A stretch of DNA of 64,000 bases from Amycolatopsis lurida (GTDB lineage: Bacteria > Actinomycetota > Actinomycetes > Mycobacteriales > Pseudonocardiaceae). The notes under the pieces were generated by a model, which worked only from the letters and a program-made list of their open reading frames with translations, searched no databases and was not told the origin of the DNA. Both the position numbers and the translations under genes were made by a program. Shown here in pieces: positions 50,219-59,874 of this stretch (position 1 is its first letter; the number at the start of each line of letters is the position of its first letter). The stretch lies in assembly GCF_900105055.1 (NCBI RefSeq), contig NZ_FNTA01000004.1, forward strand, positions 3,193,501 through 3,257,500, written 5' to 3'.

Positions 50219-51354
50219 GAGCCTGCCTCCAGATACGTCCGGTGGACACGCGGGCGGTACATCGAAGTCACGATCTCGTAGTCGATCGTCCCCAGCTTGT
50301 CGGCCCATTCCCGCGCCGTGGGCTCGCCAAACGCGCCCTTGCCGAAAAGGATCACTTCGCTGCCGATGGACGGCTCGTCGTCTCCGCAGTCGACGATGAG
50401 CTGGTCCATGCAGACGCGGCCGACGACCGGCCGTCGCTTTCCGCCGAGCAGGACGTCCATCCGTCCGGACAGCGACCGCGGCACGCCGTCGGCGTATCCG
50501 ACGGGAACCAGCGCGAGGGTGGTGTCGCGTTCGGCCGTCCAGCTGTGGCCGTACGAGACCGACTCGCCGGCCGGGAGCCGCTTCGTGAGCACGACCGACG
50601 ACTTGAAGGTCATGGCCGGGCGGAGATCGTCACCGGTGGGCACCGGATTCAGCCCGTAGATCGCGATCCCGGGGCGAACGAGGTCGAAGTGCAGGTCGGG
50701 CCTGGTCAGCACGGCGGCGGAGTTCGCGATGTGCCGTATCGGGTTCAGACCGGCGGCACGCGCGATGTCGTAGGCCTCGTCGAACCGCTTGGCCTGCGCG
50801 TCGATAGAGGGGTGGCCGGGCTCGTCGGCGCAGGCGAGGTGCGACCAGATCGCGACGACCTCGATGAGCGGCTTCGCGGCCGCCGCGGCCTTGACCAACG
50901 CCGGCCATTCCGCAGGTGGGCAGCCGTTTCGGGACAGCCCTGTGTCGATCTTGAGGTGCACCCGGCAGATCGCGTTTAGCCCGCTGAAGTCGCGTGCGCG
51001 GCGAGCGCCGTCGGCCACGCGCGCCAGCTCGTCGAGGGAGCTGACGGCAACGTCGATGTCTTCGGCGACCGCGGGCGCGAAGTCGGCTTCAGGAGTGTCG
51101 AGCCAGCTGAAGAGCCGGGCTCCGATCCCCGCCCGGCGCAGCGCGAGCGCCTCGCCGAGGGAGCAGGTGCCCAGCCAGGTGGCGCCGCCCTCGACAGCGG
51201 CACGGGCGACCTCGAGGGCTCCGTGCCCGTAGCCGTCCGCCTTGACCACGGCCATGGTCTGGGCCGAGGGAGCGCGGGAGGCGAGCAGGGCGACGTTGTG
51301 CCGGATGGCGGACAGGTCGATGACGACCTCGGCACGCGGGAAACTGGCGGTCAT
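50215..51354 (-). CDS. alr: Alanine racemase with an in-frame repeat
   Basis: 379 residues from ATG at 51354. Fold-type III PLP enzyme: PLP Lys in MAVVKADGYGHGA, LKIDTGLSRNG, the second catalytic Tyr in VSYGHSWTAERDT, and RVCMDQLIVD. It makes D-alanine for peptidoglycan. Between the EDIDVAVSSLDELARVAD region and RVHLKIDTG lies RDFSGLNAIC, encoded by repeat copy 23 read in frame; about eight residues match the repeat. This is a surface loop before a core strand, so the enzyme probably tolerates it. Confidence 0.96.
   Translation of the reverse strand: MTASFPRAEVVIDLSAIRHNVALLASRAPSAQTMAVVKADGYGHGALEVARAAVEGGATWLGTCSLGEALALRRAGIGARLFSWLDTPEADFAPAVAEDIDVAVSSLDELARVADGARRARDFSGLNAICRVHLKIDTGLSRNGCPPAEWPALVKAAAAAKPLIEVVAIWSHLACADEPGHPSIDAQAKRFDEAYDIARAAGLNPIRHIANSAAVLTRPDLHFDLVRPGIAIYGLNPVPTGDDLRPAMTFKSSVVLTKRLPAGESVSYGHSWTAERDTTLALVPVGYADGVPRSLSGRMDVLLGGKRRPVVGRVCMDQLIVDCGDDEPSIGSEVILFGKGAFGEPTAREWADKLGTIDYEIVTSMYRPRVHRTYLEAGS
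50968..50994. repeat. Dispersed palindromic repeat, copy 23, inside alr
   Basis: GATCGCGTTTAG, centre CCCG, CTGAAGTCGCG. On the coding strand it gives Asp-Phe-Ser-Gly-Leu-Asn-Ala-Ile without a stop. Confidence 0.9.
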
Positions 51355-51382
51355 AACGACCACCAGTTTCCCACGAACCGGC

Positions 51383-52474
<1,092 letters not shown>

Positions 52475-52478
52475 CGGT

Positions 52479-53906
52479 TCAGTCCTCTTTCGGTTTCGCG
52501 GAAATGCCGTGCCCGAGTTCGCGGGCTTCGAGATGCCGTTGCTGGATCCGGTGCCCCTCGGCGCGGTCCGCCTCGGTCGGCTCGAGTGGGGTGTAGCCGT
52601 GCTGTTCCTGCCAGCGGGGAGGTTCCGTGCTGGAAGCGAGGGCCCAGGCCGCCTGCCGCGCGGCACCGACCGCGACGTACTCGGCGACTTCGGGGATGAC
52701 GACGGGCACGCCGAACACGATCGGCGCGACCGCGCGGACGGCGGCCGACTGCGCGCCGCCACCGATCAGGAGCACGCGGCGGACTTCGAGCCCCTGCTCG
52801 CGCAGGGCGTCGAGACCGGCGGCGAGTCCACACAGCATGCCTTCGACGGCGGCGCGGGCAAGGTTCTCGGGCGTCATGTTCGCGCGGGTCAGGCCGAAGA
52901 GCGTGCCGTTGGCGTCGGGGAGGTTCGGCGTCCGCTCACCATCCAGATAAGGAAGGAAGGTGAGGCCGCCGGAGCCGGGCCCGGCCGTGAGCGCCAGCCT
53001 GTCGAACTCCGCGAGGTCGACGCCGAGCATCGCGGAAGTGGCCGTGAGCACGCGGGCGGCGTTGAGGGTGCAGGCCAGCGGGAGGAAGCGGCCGGTGGCG
53101 TCGGCGAATCCCGCGACGATTCCGGAGGGGTCGGCGCTCGGGGTTTCGGAGACTCCGAAGACGGTGCCGCTGGTGCCCAGCGAGACGACGACGTCGCCGG
53201 GGGCGAGTTCGAGACCGAAAGCGGCGGCCATGTTGTCGCCGGTCCCGGCCGAGACCAGGATCCCGTCCGGAGTGTGACCGGCGGCTTCGGCGGGGCCGAT
53301 GACCTTGGGGAGTTCGGGCGTGCGGCCGCCGAAGGCATGCGCGAGGAGGTCTTGGCGGTACTCGCCGGTGGCGGGCGAGAAGTATCCGGTGCCGGAAGCA
53401 TCGCCGCGGTCGGTGACCGGCTCGGCGCCGTCGCCCAGCAGCCGCCAGGTCAGCCAGTCGTGCGGGAGCAGGACCCGGGCGACGCGATCGGCCAGCTCTG
53501 GCTCGTTCTCGGCCATCCAGCGCAGTTTCGTGACGGTGAAGCTGGCGACCGGCACCGAGCCGACGGACTTCGCCCAGCTCTCCGGGCCGAGCTCGCCGCT
53601 GAGGTCTTCGGCCGCCTTCGCGGACCGGGTGTCGTTCCACAGCAATGCGGGCCGGACGACGGCGCCCGCCTCGTCGAGGGCGACCATGCCGTGCTGCTGA
53701 CCACCGATGCCGATGGCGCCGACGCCCTCGAGCAGACCATTCGTGGCCTCGCGGAACGCATCCCACCAGGCGGCGGGGGCGACCTCCGTGCCGTCGGGGT
53801 GCGAGGCGCGGCCGGTGCGGACGATCTCGCCGGTGTTCGCATCGCAGACGACGACCTTCGTCGACTGGGTCGACGAGTCGATTCCGGCCACCAGATCAGA
53901 ACTCAT
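52479..53906 (-). CDS. xylB: FGGY-family sugar kinase, xylulokinase-like
   Basis: 475 residues. FGGY fold: phosphate 1 motif VAGIDSSTQSTKVVV, IGIGGQQHGMVAL, LLWNDTRS, LPHDWLTWRL, DRGDASGTGYF, and the adenosine region VVSLGTSGTVFG and LLIGGGAQSAAVR. The pattern fits D-xylulokinase (xylulose to xylulose 5-phosphate); other pentulose substrates are not excluded. The start overlaps the DeoR gene by 11 bases, giving a regulator-kinase-ATPase operon. Confidence 0.9.
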   Translation of the reverse strand: MSSDLVAGIDSSTQSTKVVVCDANTGEIVRTGRASHPDGTEVAPAAWWDAFREATNGLLEGVGAIGIGGQQHGMVALDEAGAVVRPALLWNDTRSAKAAEDLSGELGPESWAKSVGSVPVASFTVTKLRWMAENEPELADRVARVLLPHDWLTWRLLGDGAEPVTDRGDASGTGYFSPATGEYRQDLLAHAFGGRTPELPKVIGPAEAAGHTPDGILVSAGTGDNMAAAFGLELAPGDVVVSLGTSGTVFGVSETPSADPSGIVAGFADATGRFLPLACTLNAARVLTATSAMLGVDLAEFDRLALTAGPGSGGLTFLPYLDGERTPNLPDANGTLFGLTRANMTPENLARAAVEGMLCGLAAGLDALREQGLEVRRVLLIGGGAQSAAVRAVAPIVFGVPVVIPEVAEYVAVGAARQAAWALASSTEPPRWQEQHGYTPLEPTEADRAEGHRIQQRHLEARELGHGISAKPKED

Positions 53907-54711
53907 ATTCCGGGCCCTCCGGTGCGCATTCGACCTGCTCGATGGCGGTTCCCGCGGTCAACGCCGCCTCGATCTCCTCGGTCGGCGCCTCTTCGTCGGT
54001 GATCAGGAGGTCGTAATCGCCGATGTCGCCGTACGCGTAGGTGGCGGTGCGGCCGAACTTGGAGTTGTCGACGACCAGGACGTTGCGGTCGGCGGTGCGC
54101 AGCGCGGCTTTCTTGAGCTCGGCGTAGTCCTGGACCGGGTGGAACAGACGGCCGACCGCCACCGCGGCGACCGAGACGAACGCGATGTCGGCGTGCGTGC
54201 GGTCGAGGAACGCGACGACGTCCGGGCCGGCGCACGAGTCGAACTCATGGTGATAGCGGCCGCCCGCCAGGACGACCTCGACGTTCTTGGCCGGGCCGAG
54301 GATGCGGGCGGCTTCGAGCGAGTTGGTGAGGACGGTGAGGTCTTCGACCTGGCCGAGGCGGCGGACGAGCGGGAAGAGCGTCGTCGAGTCGTCGACGAAG
54401 ACCGTCTGGCCGGAGTGGACGTGCGCCGCGGCGGCCTCGCCCAGGGCATCCTTCGTGGCCTGGTTGAAGGTGTCGCGGAAGCGGGCGGCGGACTCGATGG
54501 TCGTCGCGGGGTAGGCCTCGACCTTGCCGCGGAGTTTGCGGAGGAGGCGGCGGTCCGCGAGGTCGTCGAGGTCGCGGTGCATCGTCATCAGGCTGACGCC
54601 GAAGCGGGTGGTGAGGTCGTCGATGCGGACCTCGCCGGTGGCGATGACGTGGTCGAGGATCTCCTGGCGCCGGTGCTCGACGGCGGCGTCCGAGGGCCTG
54701 GTCTTAGACAT
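53896..54711 (-). CDS. DeoR-family transcriptional regulator
   Basis: 271 residues from ATG at 54711 (GTG at 54720 possible). N-terminal DeoR winged helix (EHRRQEILDHVIATGEVRID, FGVSLMTMHRDLDDL) and C-terminal sugar-phosphate sensor (SLEAARILGPAKNVEVVLAGG, LRTADRNVLVVDNSKFGRTA). It should control its own operon with the sugar kinase and the ABC ATPase, responding to a phosphorylated pentulose. Confidence 0.93.
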   Translation of the reverse strand: MSKTRPSDAAVEHRRQEILDHVIATGEVRIDDLTTRFGVSLMTMHRDLDDLADRRLLRKLRGKVEAYPATTIESAARFRDTFNQATKDALGEAAAAHVHSGQTVFVDDSTTLFPLVRRLGQVEDLTVLTNSLEAARILGPAKNVEVVLAGGRYHHEFDSCAGPDVVAFLDRTHADIAFVSVAAVAVGRLFHPVQDYAELKKAALRTADRNVLVVDNSKFGRTATYAYGDIGDYDLLITDEEAPTEEIEAALTAGTAIEQVECAPEGPEYEF

Positions 54712-54860
54712 GGGTGACACCGTTCACGACCCGGACCATCGCGGTCTCGGCGGGGCGGGTGTCGGCGCTCACACCTGCTTCTTACCAGATTATTCGCCCG
54801 GAGTTAACACGTAACTCGATAACTCTCGCATTTTTTGCCATCTTCCTCCCCCGCCCCGCC

Positions 54861-54889
54861 GACCTGCGTTTAGCCCCCTAACTGCGCTC
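54861..54889. repeat. Dispersed palindromic repeat, copy 24
   Basis: GACCTGCGTTTAG, centre CCCCC, TAACTGCGCTC. The outer right arm differs from the family but is mirrored exactly in copy 25, so the two have changed together. Confidence 0.92.
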
Positions 54890-54907
54890 TGCGGGCGGGT
54901 GCCCTCA

Positions 54908-54936
54908 GAGCGCAGTTAGGGGGCTAAACGCAGGTC
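54908..54936. repeat. Dispersed palindromic repeat, copy 25
   Basis: Exact reverse complement of copy 24 across an 18-base spacer, 10 bases from the nnr stop. The pair can form a 29-bp hairpin. Confidence 0.92.
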
Positions 54937-54946
54937 CGGGCTCTGG

Positions 54947-56386
54947 TCAGGAGGTCAGGGAGCGCACGGACCGGATGGCGTCCGGGACCGCGGCGAGGAT
55001 GCCGGATGCCGAGGTCGGGGCGCCGTCGGCGGCGAGGGATCCGGCGAGGGAATGGACATGCGTGGCCGCGCCGGCCGCCAGCCACGGGTCGAGCCCCGAA
55101 GCGAGCAGCGCGCCGACCAGACCGGACAGCACGTCCCCCGAACCGGCCGTCGCGAGCCACGACCCCCGCGGCGTGTTCACCAGCGCCCGCCCATCCGGCG
55201 CCGCGATCACCGTGCAGTGCCCCTTCAACAGCACGACGGCGTCGTACTTGCGCGCGGCCGACCGCGCCGCCGCGACCCGGTCCGCACCCGGCGGCGCGCC
55301 CATGAGCCGCTCGAACTCCCCCGCGTGCGGAGTCAGCACGAGCGGCGTGCCCGGGTCGCGCGCGTCGAGCACGTCGGGCGAACGCGCGATGATCGTCGTC
55401 GCGTCGGCGTCCGCGCACACCGGCACACCGCGGCCGAGCACGAACCGCAGCACGTCCCGCCCCTCGTTCCCGGTGCCGATCCCGGGACCGACGACCCAGG
55501 CCTGCACCCGGCCCGCGTCGGTCACCGATCCCGTCGCGATGATCTCGGGCCACTGCCCGCGCACGACATCCGCCGCATGACCGGCGTAACGCACCAGCCC
55601 GGACGTCGCCCGCACCGCCGCACCCGCCGCGAGCACGGCCGCTCCCGGGTACGTCGCCGACCCGGCGGCGATCCCGACCACGCCCTGGCTGTACTTGTCG
55701 TCGTCCGGGCCGGGCACCGGCCACGCGGCGGCGACATCCGCCGTATCGAGCCGCTGCAGATCGGGGTCGGTGAGCCGCAATCCGATGTCCACCAGGAACA
55801 CCTCACCGCACGACGCGGGCGCGAGGGCGTGCACCGGCTTAAGCGCGCCGAAGGTGACGGTCCGGTCGGCCACGACCGCCGGGCCGTCGACCGCACCCGT
55901 GTCCGGATCCACCCCGCTCGGCAAATCGACCGCGAGCACCGGCGAACCCACGTGCCCCAGCAACGCGGCGGCGTCCGGCCGCAACGACCCGCGCGCCGAA
56001 ATACCGACGATCCCGTCGACGACGAGGTCGGCTCGACTGATCCACTGTGGACCGTCCTCAAGAGACACGATCTTGCCGCCGGATCGCTTCAAGGCGGCCA
56101 AACCGGGGCCGTGCGCACGTTCAGGCTTCAGCAGGATCGCCGAGACTGCCACATTGCGACGGCGCAGGAACGCGCCCGCCCACAAGGCGTCACCGCCGTT
56201 GTTGCCCGACCCGACCAGCAGCGTCACCCGCCGCCCGGAAACCGAACCCGTGTGCTCGGCCAGCATTTCGGCGGCGTGCACCGCGAGGCCGAAAGCCGCG
56301 CGCCGCATGAGCTCGCCGTCGGGAGTGACGGCGAGCAACCGGTCTTCCGCCGCGCGAATCCGTTCCGTGGTCCAGATTCCCTGCAC
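54947..56386 (-). CDS. nnr: Bifunctional NAD(P)HX epimerase/dehydratase
   Basis: 479 residues from GTG at 56386, with GGAGG upstream. N-terminal YjeF_N epimerase (about 1-215: LLVGSGNNGGDALWAGAFL and VDLPSGVDPDTG) and C-terminal ADP-dependent dehydratase (about 225-479: VVGPGIGTG, LTPHAGEFERLMG, LLKGHCTVIAAPDG and NTPRGSWLATAGSGDVLSG). It repairs hydrated NADH/NADPH. Lies 15 bases after glmS on the same strand, as in mycobacteria. Confidence 0.97.
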   Translation of the reverse strand: MQGIWTTERIRAAEDRLLAVTPDGELMRRAAFGLAVHAAEMLAEHTGSVSGRRVTLLVGSGNNGGDALWAGAFLRRRNVAVSAILLKPERAHGPGLAALKRSGGKIVSLEDGPQWISRADLVVDGIVGISARGSLRPDAAALLGHVGSPVLAVDLPSGVDPDTGAVDGPAVVADRTVTFGALKPVHALAPASCGEVFLVDIGLRLTDPDLQRLDTADVAAAWPVPGPDDDKYSQGVVGIAAGSATYPGAAVLAAGAAVRATSGLVRYAGHAADVVRGQWPEIIATGSVTDAGRVQAWVVGPGIGTGNEGRDVLRFVLGRGVPVCADADATTIIARSPDVLDARDPGTPLVLTPHAGEFERLMGAPPGADRVAAARSAARKYDAVVLLKGHCTVIAAPDGRALVNTPRGSWLATAGSGDVLSGLVGALLASGLDPWLAAGAATHVHSLAGSLAADGAPTSASGILAAVPDAIRSVRSLTS

Positions 56387-56401
56387 GACGCCTCCGGTCT
56401 C

Positions 56402-58264
56402 TTACTCGACGGTGACCGACTTCGCCAGGTTACGCGGCTTGTCGACGTCGTACCCACGCGTGCGGGCGATCTCGGCGGCCAGCACCTGCAGCGGCACCGT
56501 GGAGACCAGCGGCTGCAACAGCGTCGGCACGGCCGGGATCTCGATCAGTTCGTCGGCGAACGGGCGGACGGTCTCGTCGCCCTCCTCCGCGATCACGATC
56601 GTGCGGGCGCCGCGCGCCTGGATCTCGCTGATGTTCGACACCAGCTTCGAGTGCAGCACCGCGCGGCCCTTCGGCGACGGCATCACCACGACGACGGGCA
56701 GGCCTTCTTCGATCAGCGCGATCGGGCCGTGCTTGAGCTCACCCGCGGCGAAGCCCTCGGCGTGCATGTACGCCAGTTCCTTGAGCTTCAGCGCGCCTTC
56801 GAGGGCGACCGGGAAACCGACGTGACGGCCGAGGAACAGCACAGCCTTCGAGTCGGCGATCCGGCGGCCGAGGTCACGGACCTGGTCCACAGTGGACAGG
56901 ACCTTCTGCACCGCGGCGGGCATGGCCTCGAGCTCGGCGAACTCACGGGCGACCTCGTCCGGGTACTTGGTGCCGCGGGCCTGCGCGAGCGCCAGGCCGA
57001 CCAGGTAGTTGGCCGCGATCTGCGCGAGGAACGCCTTCGTCGAGGCGACACCGATCTCCGGACCGGCGTGCGTATAGAGGACGGCGTCGGACTCGCGCGG
57101 GATCTGCGCGCCGTTGGTGTTGCAGACCGCCAGGACGCGGGCCTTCTGCTCGCGCGCGTGGCGGACGGCTTCGAGGGTGTCCGCGGTCTCGCCCGACTGG
57201 GAGACGGCGACGACCAGCGTCGCGCGGTCCAGCACCGGGTCGCGGTAGCGGAACTCGCTGGCCAGCTCGACCTCGACCGGGAGGCGGCACCAGTGCTCGA
57301 TGGCGTACTTGGCGACGAGGCCCGAGTGGTACGCGGAACCACAGGCGACGACGAAGACCTTGTCGACGTCACGCAGATCCTGGTCGGAGATGCGCTGCTC
57401 GTCGAGGATGATCCGGCCGCCGTCGAAGTGGCCGCGCAGCGTGTTCGCCAGCGCCTCCGGCTGCTCCTCGATCTCCTTGAGCATGAAGTATTCGTGGCCG
57501 CCCTTTTCCGCGGCCGAGAGGTCCCAGTCGACGGTGAACGGCTTGGCCTGCGCGGCGTCGCCGTGGAAGTCGGTGACCTCGTAACCGTCGCGGGTGATCA
57601 CGACGAGCTGGTCCTGACCGAGCTCGACCGCCTCGCGGGTGTGCTCGATGAACGCGGCGACGTCGGAGGCGACGAAGTGCTCGCCCTCGCCGACACCGAC
57701 GACCAGCGGCGAAGAACGGCGGGCGGCGACGACGGTGTCCGGCTGGTCGGCGATGGTCACTACCAGGGTGAACGCGCCTTCGAGACGACGGCAGACCGCG
57801 GCGACGCTGGCCGCGAAGTCGCCCTTCGTGTCGCCCTCGGTGTAGGCGCGGGCGATCAAGTGCGCGGCGGTCTCGGAGTCGGTGTCGCTCGCCATTTCGA
57901 CGCCTTCGGCCTCGAGCTCGGCGCGCAGTGCGGCGAAGTTCTCGATGATGCCGTTGTGCACGACGGCGACGCGCTGGGAGGCGTCGCGGTGTGGGTGCGA
58001 GTTGCGGTCGACCGGGGCGCCGTGCGTGGCCCAGCGGGTGTGCCCCATCCCGGCGGTACCGGTAAAGGCATCCCTGCCGACGGTGTCGAGCTGGGTCTCC
58101 AGGTTGGCCAGGCGGCCCGCTTTGCGCTCGACGTTCAGCGCGCCGGCGCCGTCGAGGACCGCGACGCCTGCCGAGTCATAGCCGCGGTACTCCATCCTGC
58201 GCAGGCCGCCGATGACGACGTCCAGGGCCGGGCGGTGTCCGACGTATCCCACGATTCCACACAC
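56402..58264 (-). CDS. glmS: Glutamine-fructose-6-phosphate aminotransferase
   Basis: 620 residues from GTG at 58264, so that Cys2 becomes N-terminal after Met removal (CGIVGYVG). The glutaminase domain (1-235) has GHTRWATHG and HNGIIENF. Two SIS isomerase domains follow, with VACGSAYHSGLVAKYAIE, AVSQSGETADTLEAVRHA and GRHVGFPVALEGALKLKE, and the ending KPRNLAKSVTVE carries the conserved Lys. It makes glucosamine 6-phosphate, the entry to UDP-GlcNAc used for the wall and, potentially, by the WecB gene of this window. Confidence 0.98.
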   Translation of the reverse strand: MCGIVGYVGHRPALDVVIGGLRRMEYRGYDSAGVAVLDGAGALNVERKAGRLANLETQLDTVGRDAFTGTAGMGHTRWATHGAPVDRNSHPHRDASQRVAVVHNGIIENFAALRAELEAEGVEMASDTDSETAAHLIARAYTEGDTKGDFAASVAAVCRRLEGAFTLVVTIADQPDTVVAARRSSPLVVGVGEGEHFVASDVAAFIEHTREAVELGQDQLVVITRDGYEVTDFHGDAAQAKPFTVDWDLSAAEKGGHEYFMLKEIEEQPEALANTLRGHFDGGRIILDEQRISDQDLRDVDKVFVVACGSAYHSGLVAKYAIEHWCRLPVEVELASEFRYRDPVLDRATLVVAVSQSGETADTLEAVRHAREQKARVLAVCNTNGAQIPRESDAVLYTHAGPEIGVASTKAFLAQIAANYLVGLALAQARGTKYPDEVAREFAELEAMPAAVQKVLSTVDQVRDLGRRIADSKAVLFLGRHVGFPVALEGALKLKELAYMHAEGFAAGELKHGPIALIEEGLPVVVVMPSPKGRAVLHSKLVSNISEIQARGARTIVIAEEGDETVRPFADELIEIPAVPTLLQPLVSTVPLQVLAAEIARTRGYDVDKPRNLAKSVTVE

Positions 58265-58311
58265 GGCCACCAGCCTAACGACGGAAATTCGGCCCCTTCG
58301 CCCGGGCGCCC

Positions 58312-58340
58312 GCACCTGCGTTCAGCGGGCTAAACGCGAC
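58312..58340. repeat. Dispersed palindromic repeat, copy 26
   Basis: GCACCTGCGTTCAG, centre CGGG, CTAAACGCGAC. Just downstream are GCTTAG-GCAC-GCTAAGC (58341-58357) and a further decayed unit to about 58382, so this spot looks like a row of degenerating copies between the divergent glmS and hydrolase genes. Confidence 0.82.
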
Positions 58341-58435
58341 GCTTAGGCACGCTAAGCAGCGCGGTTAGCCCGCGAAAGGCGAACGCCGGGGCGGCGCGCG
58401 GGCCGGACGGGGGCGCGGGCAGTAAGGTCACGAAC

Positions 58436-59260
58436 ATGGCCAGCAAGCCCAAGCAGCTGCTCGCGGAGCTGTCCCACCCAGGTCCGCACGAGGTTCTGCG
58501 CGGCAACCTCGCCCTGGTCGGACTGCCCGGCGTCGTGTTCACCCCCCGTTCGGGACTCGGTCTGCCCGCGATCGCGTTCGGGCACGGCTGGTTACAGCCG
58601 ACCGGGAGCTACCGGCATCTTCTCCGGCATCTCGCGAGCTGGGGCATCGTCGCGGCGGCCCCGGCCACGCAGCGCGGTCCGTTGCCTTCGCACCGGCTTC
58701 TGGCCGGTGACCTGCTCACGACGCTCGACTTGATCACGACGGTCCGCCTCGGGCCGGACGGCATCAGCGTCGACCCGGCGAAACTCGGCCTGGCCGGGCA
58801 TTCGACCGGCGGCGGATCGGCGGTGCTGGCCGCCGCGCAGGCCGCAGCGAACGAAGAGCGACCCGAGATCCGCGCGGTCGCGACCATCACCCCCGCGCAG
58901 ACTTTGCCGTCGGCGACGGTGTCGGCCCGCTCGGTGACCGCGCCCGGCCTGCATCTCGCGGCCGGCGAAGACCTGGTCGCGCCGCCCGTCGGACATGCCG
59001 AGGCCATCGCGGGCGCGTGGGGCGGGCCGGTGCAGCTGAGGACGCTCGGCAAATCGTCGCATCTCGGCGTCACCGAGGGCAGGCACTGGAGCCAGTTGCT
59101 GCTGCACGGGAAGCCGCACCGCGGGACCCAGCAGCTGACGCGGGCGCTCTTCACCGCGTTCTTTCTCACTCACCTGACGGGGACGACGAAGTACCAGCCC
59201 CTCCTGGACGCCGACGTCAAACGCGCCCCCATCGAGCTCCAGGACGAACCCGCCGCCTGA
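58436..59260 (+). CDS. Alpha/beta hydrolase, chlorophyllase/dienelactone-hydrolase-like
   Basis: 274 residues. Oxyanion-side IAFGHGWLQPTGSYRHLLRHLAS, nucleophile elbow LGLAGHSTGGGSAV and a late His in SSHLGVTEGRHW. Position beside glmS corresponds to mycobacterial Rv3438, which has similar length and family. It is divergent from glmS. No substrate can be assigned; the motif set suggests an esterase. Confidence 0.88.
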   Translation: MASKPKQLLAELSHPGPHEVLRGNLALVGLPGVVFTPRSGLGLPAIAFGHGWLQPTGSYRHLLRHLASWGIVAAAPATQRGPLPSHRLLAGDLLTTLDLITTVRLGPDGISVDPAKLGLAGHSTGGGSAVLAAAQAAANEERPEIRAVATITPAQTLPSATVSARSVTAPGLHLAAGEDLVAPPVGHAEAIAGAWGGPVQLRTLGKSSHLGVTEGRHWSQLLLHGKPHRGTQQLTRALFTAFFLTHLTGTTKYQPLLDADVKRAPIELQDEPAA

Positions 59261-59267
59261 CCGCCGG

Positions 59268-59294
59268 TTCGCGTTTAGCCCGCTAAACGCGATC
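59268..59294. repeat. Dispersed palindromic repeat, copy 27
   Basis: TTCGCGTTTAG, centre CCCG, CTAAACGCGATC; between the convergent hydrolase and the helical-protein gene, a possible shared terminator. Confidence 0.92.
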
Positions 59295-59309
59295 CGGCGG
59301 TGAAGCCGG

Positions 59310-59846
59310 TCAGTCGACCATCCACGAGTTGTTCGAGAAGTCGTCGTCGTCGAATCCCTTGTCGTCACGGGCGTGACGACCGCGGCGACGCGCGGGCGTG
59401 CCGGGCTCTTCGGGCGCCGCGGCGCTGGGAGCGGGCGTCGGCGCCGCGGGCGGGACGTCCACCGTCGCCGGCATTCCGGGCACCCCCGGCGCGACCGGGA
59501 GAGGCGGCGGAGGCGGCGCCGGTCGCGACACGTCGGCGCGGGCACCGAACTCGGCGAACCGGGCGTCCGGCTTGTCGTCGTCCTCGATGTCGAAGCCGAT
59601 CGTGTGGCTGCGGTCGGCGGTCGTCTTGCCGGTCAGCCAGCCGCCCGCCTCCTTGCTCCGCTTCCCCAGCTCCTGCATGTGCGCGGCGTACTTGTCGTGG
59701 ATGGCGGCGTCCTTCTGCATGGTCTCCGCCGCCTGGGCCTTGGCATCGGCGAGATGCCGCTCCCGCAGCCCGCGCTGCTCCAACTGCTCCGTGATGGCGG
59801 CGTCCTGCCTGGACATGGCGGCCGCCAGCCGGTCAACAGCGCTCAT
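59310..59846 (-). CDS. Helical protein with proline-rich tail, type VII-associated
   Basis: 178 residues. The first 75 residues are an amphipathic helical segment rich in Ala, Gln, Glu and Lys (VDRLAAAMSRQDAAITEQLE), followed by an acidic FDIEDDDKPDARF stretch, a Pro/Ala/Val linker (about 105-150) and a basic/acidic end (RRRGRHARDDKGFDDDD). Third gene of a trio after the WXG100-like gene, starting 28 bases beyond the large Gly-rich gene. Function unknown; chaperone or cargo partner is a guess. Confidence 0.75.
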   Translation of the reverse strand: MSAVDRLAAAMSRQDAAITEQLEQRGLRERHLADAKAQAAETMQKDAAIHDKYAAHMQELGKRSKEAGGWLTGKTTADRSHTIGFDIEDDDKPDARFAEFGARADVSRPAPPPPPLPVAPGVPGMPATVDVPPAAPTPAPSAAAPEEPGTPARRRGRHARDDKGFDDDDFSNNSWMVD

Positions 59847-59874
59847 CGGTCCTCCCTCGTTCCCCGGCTACCGA

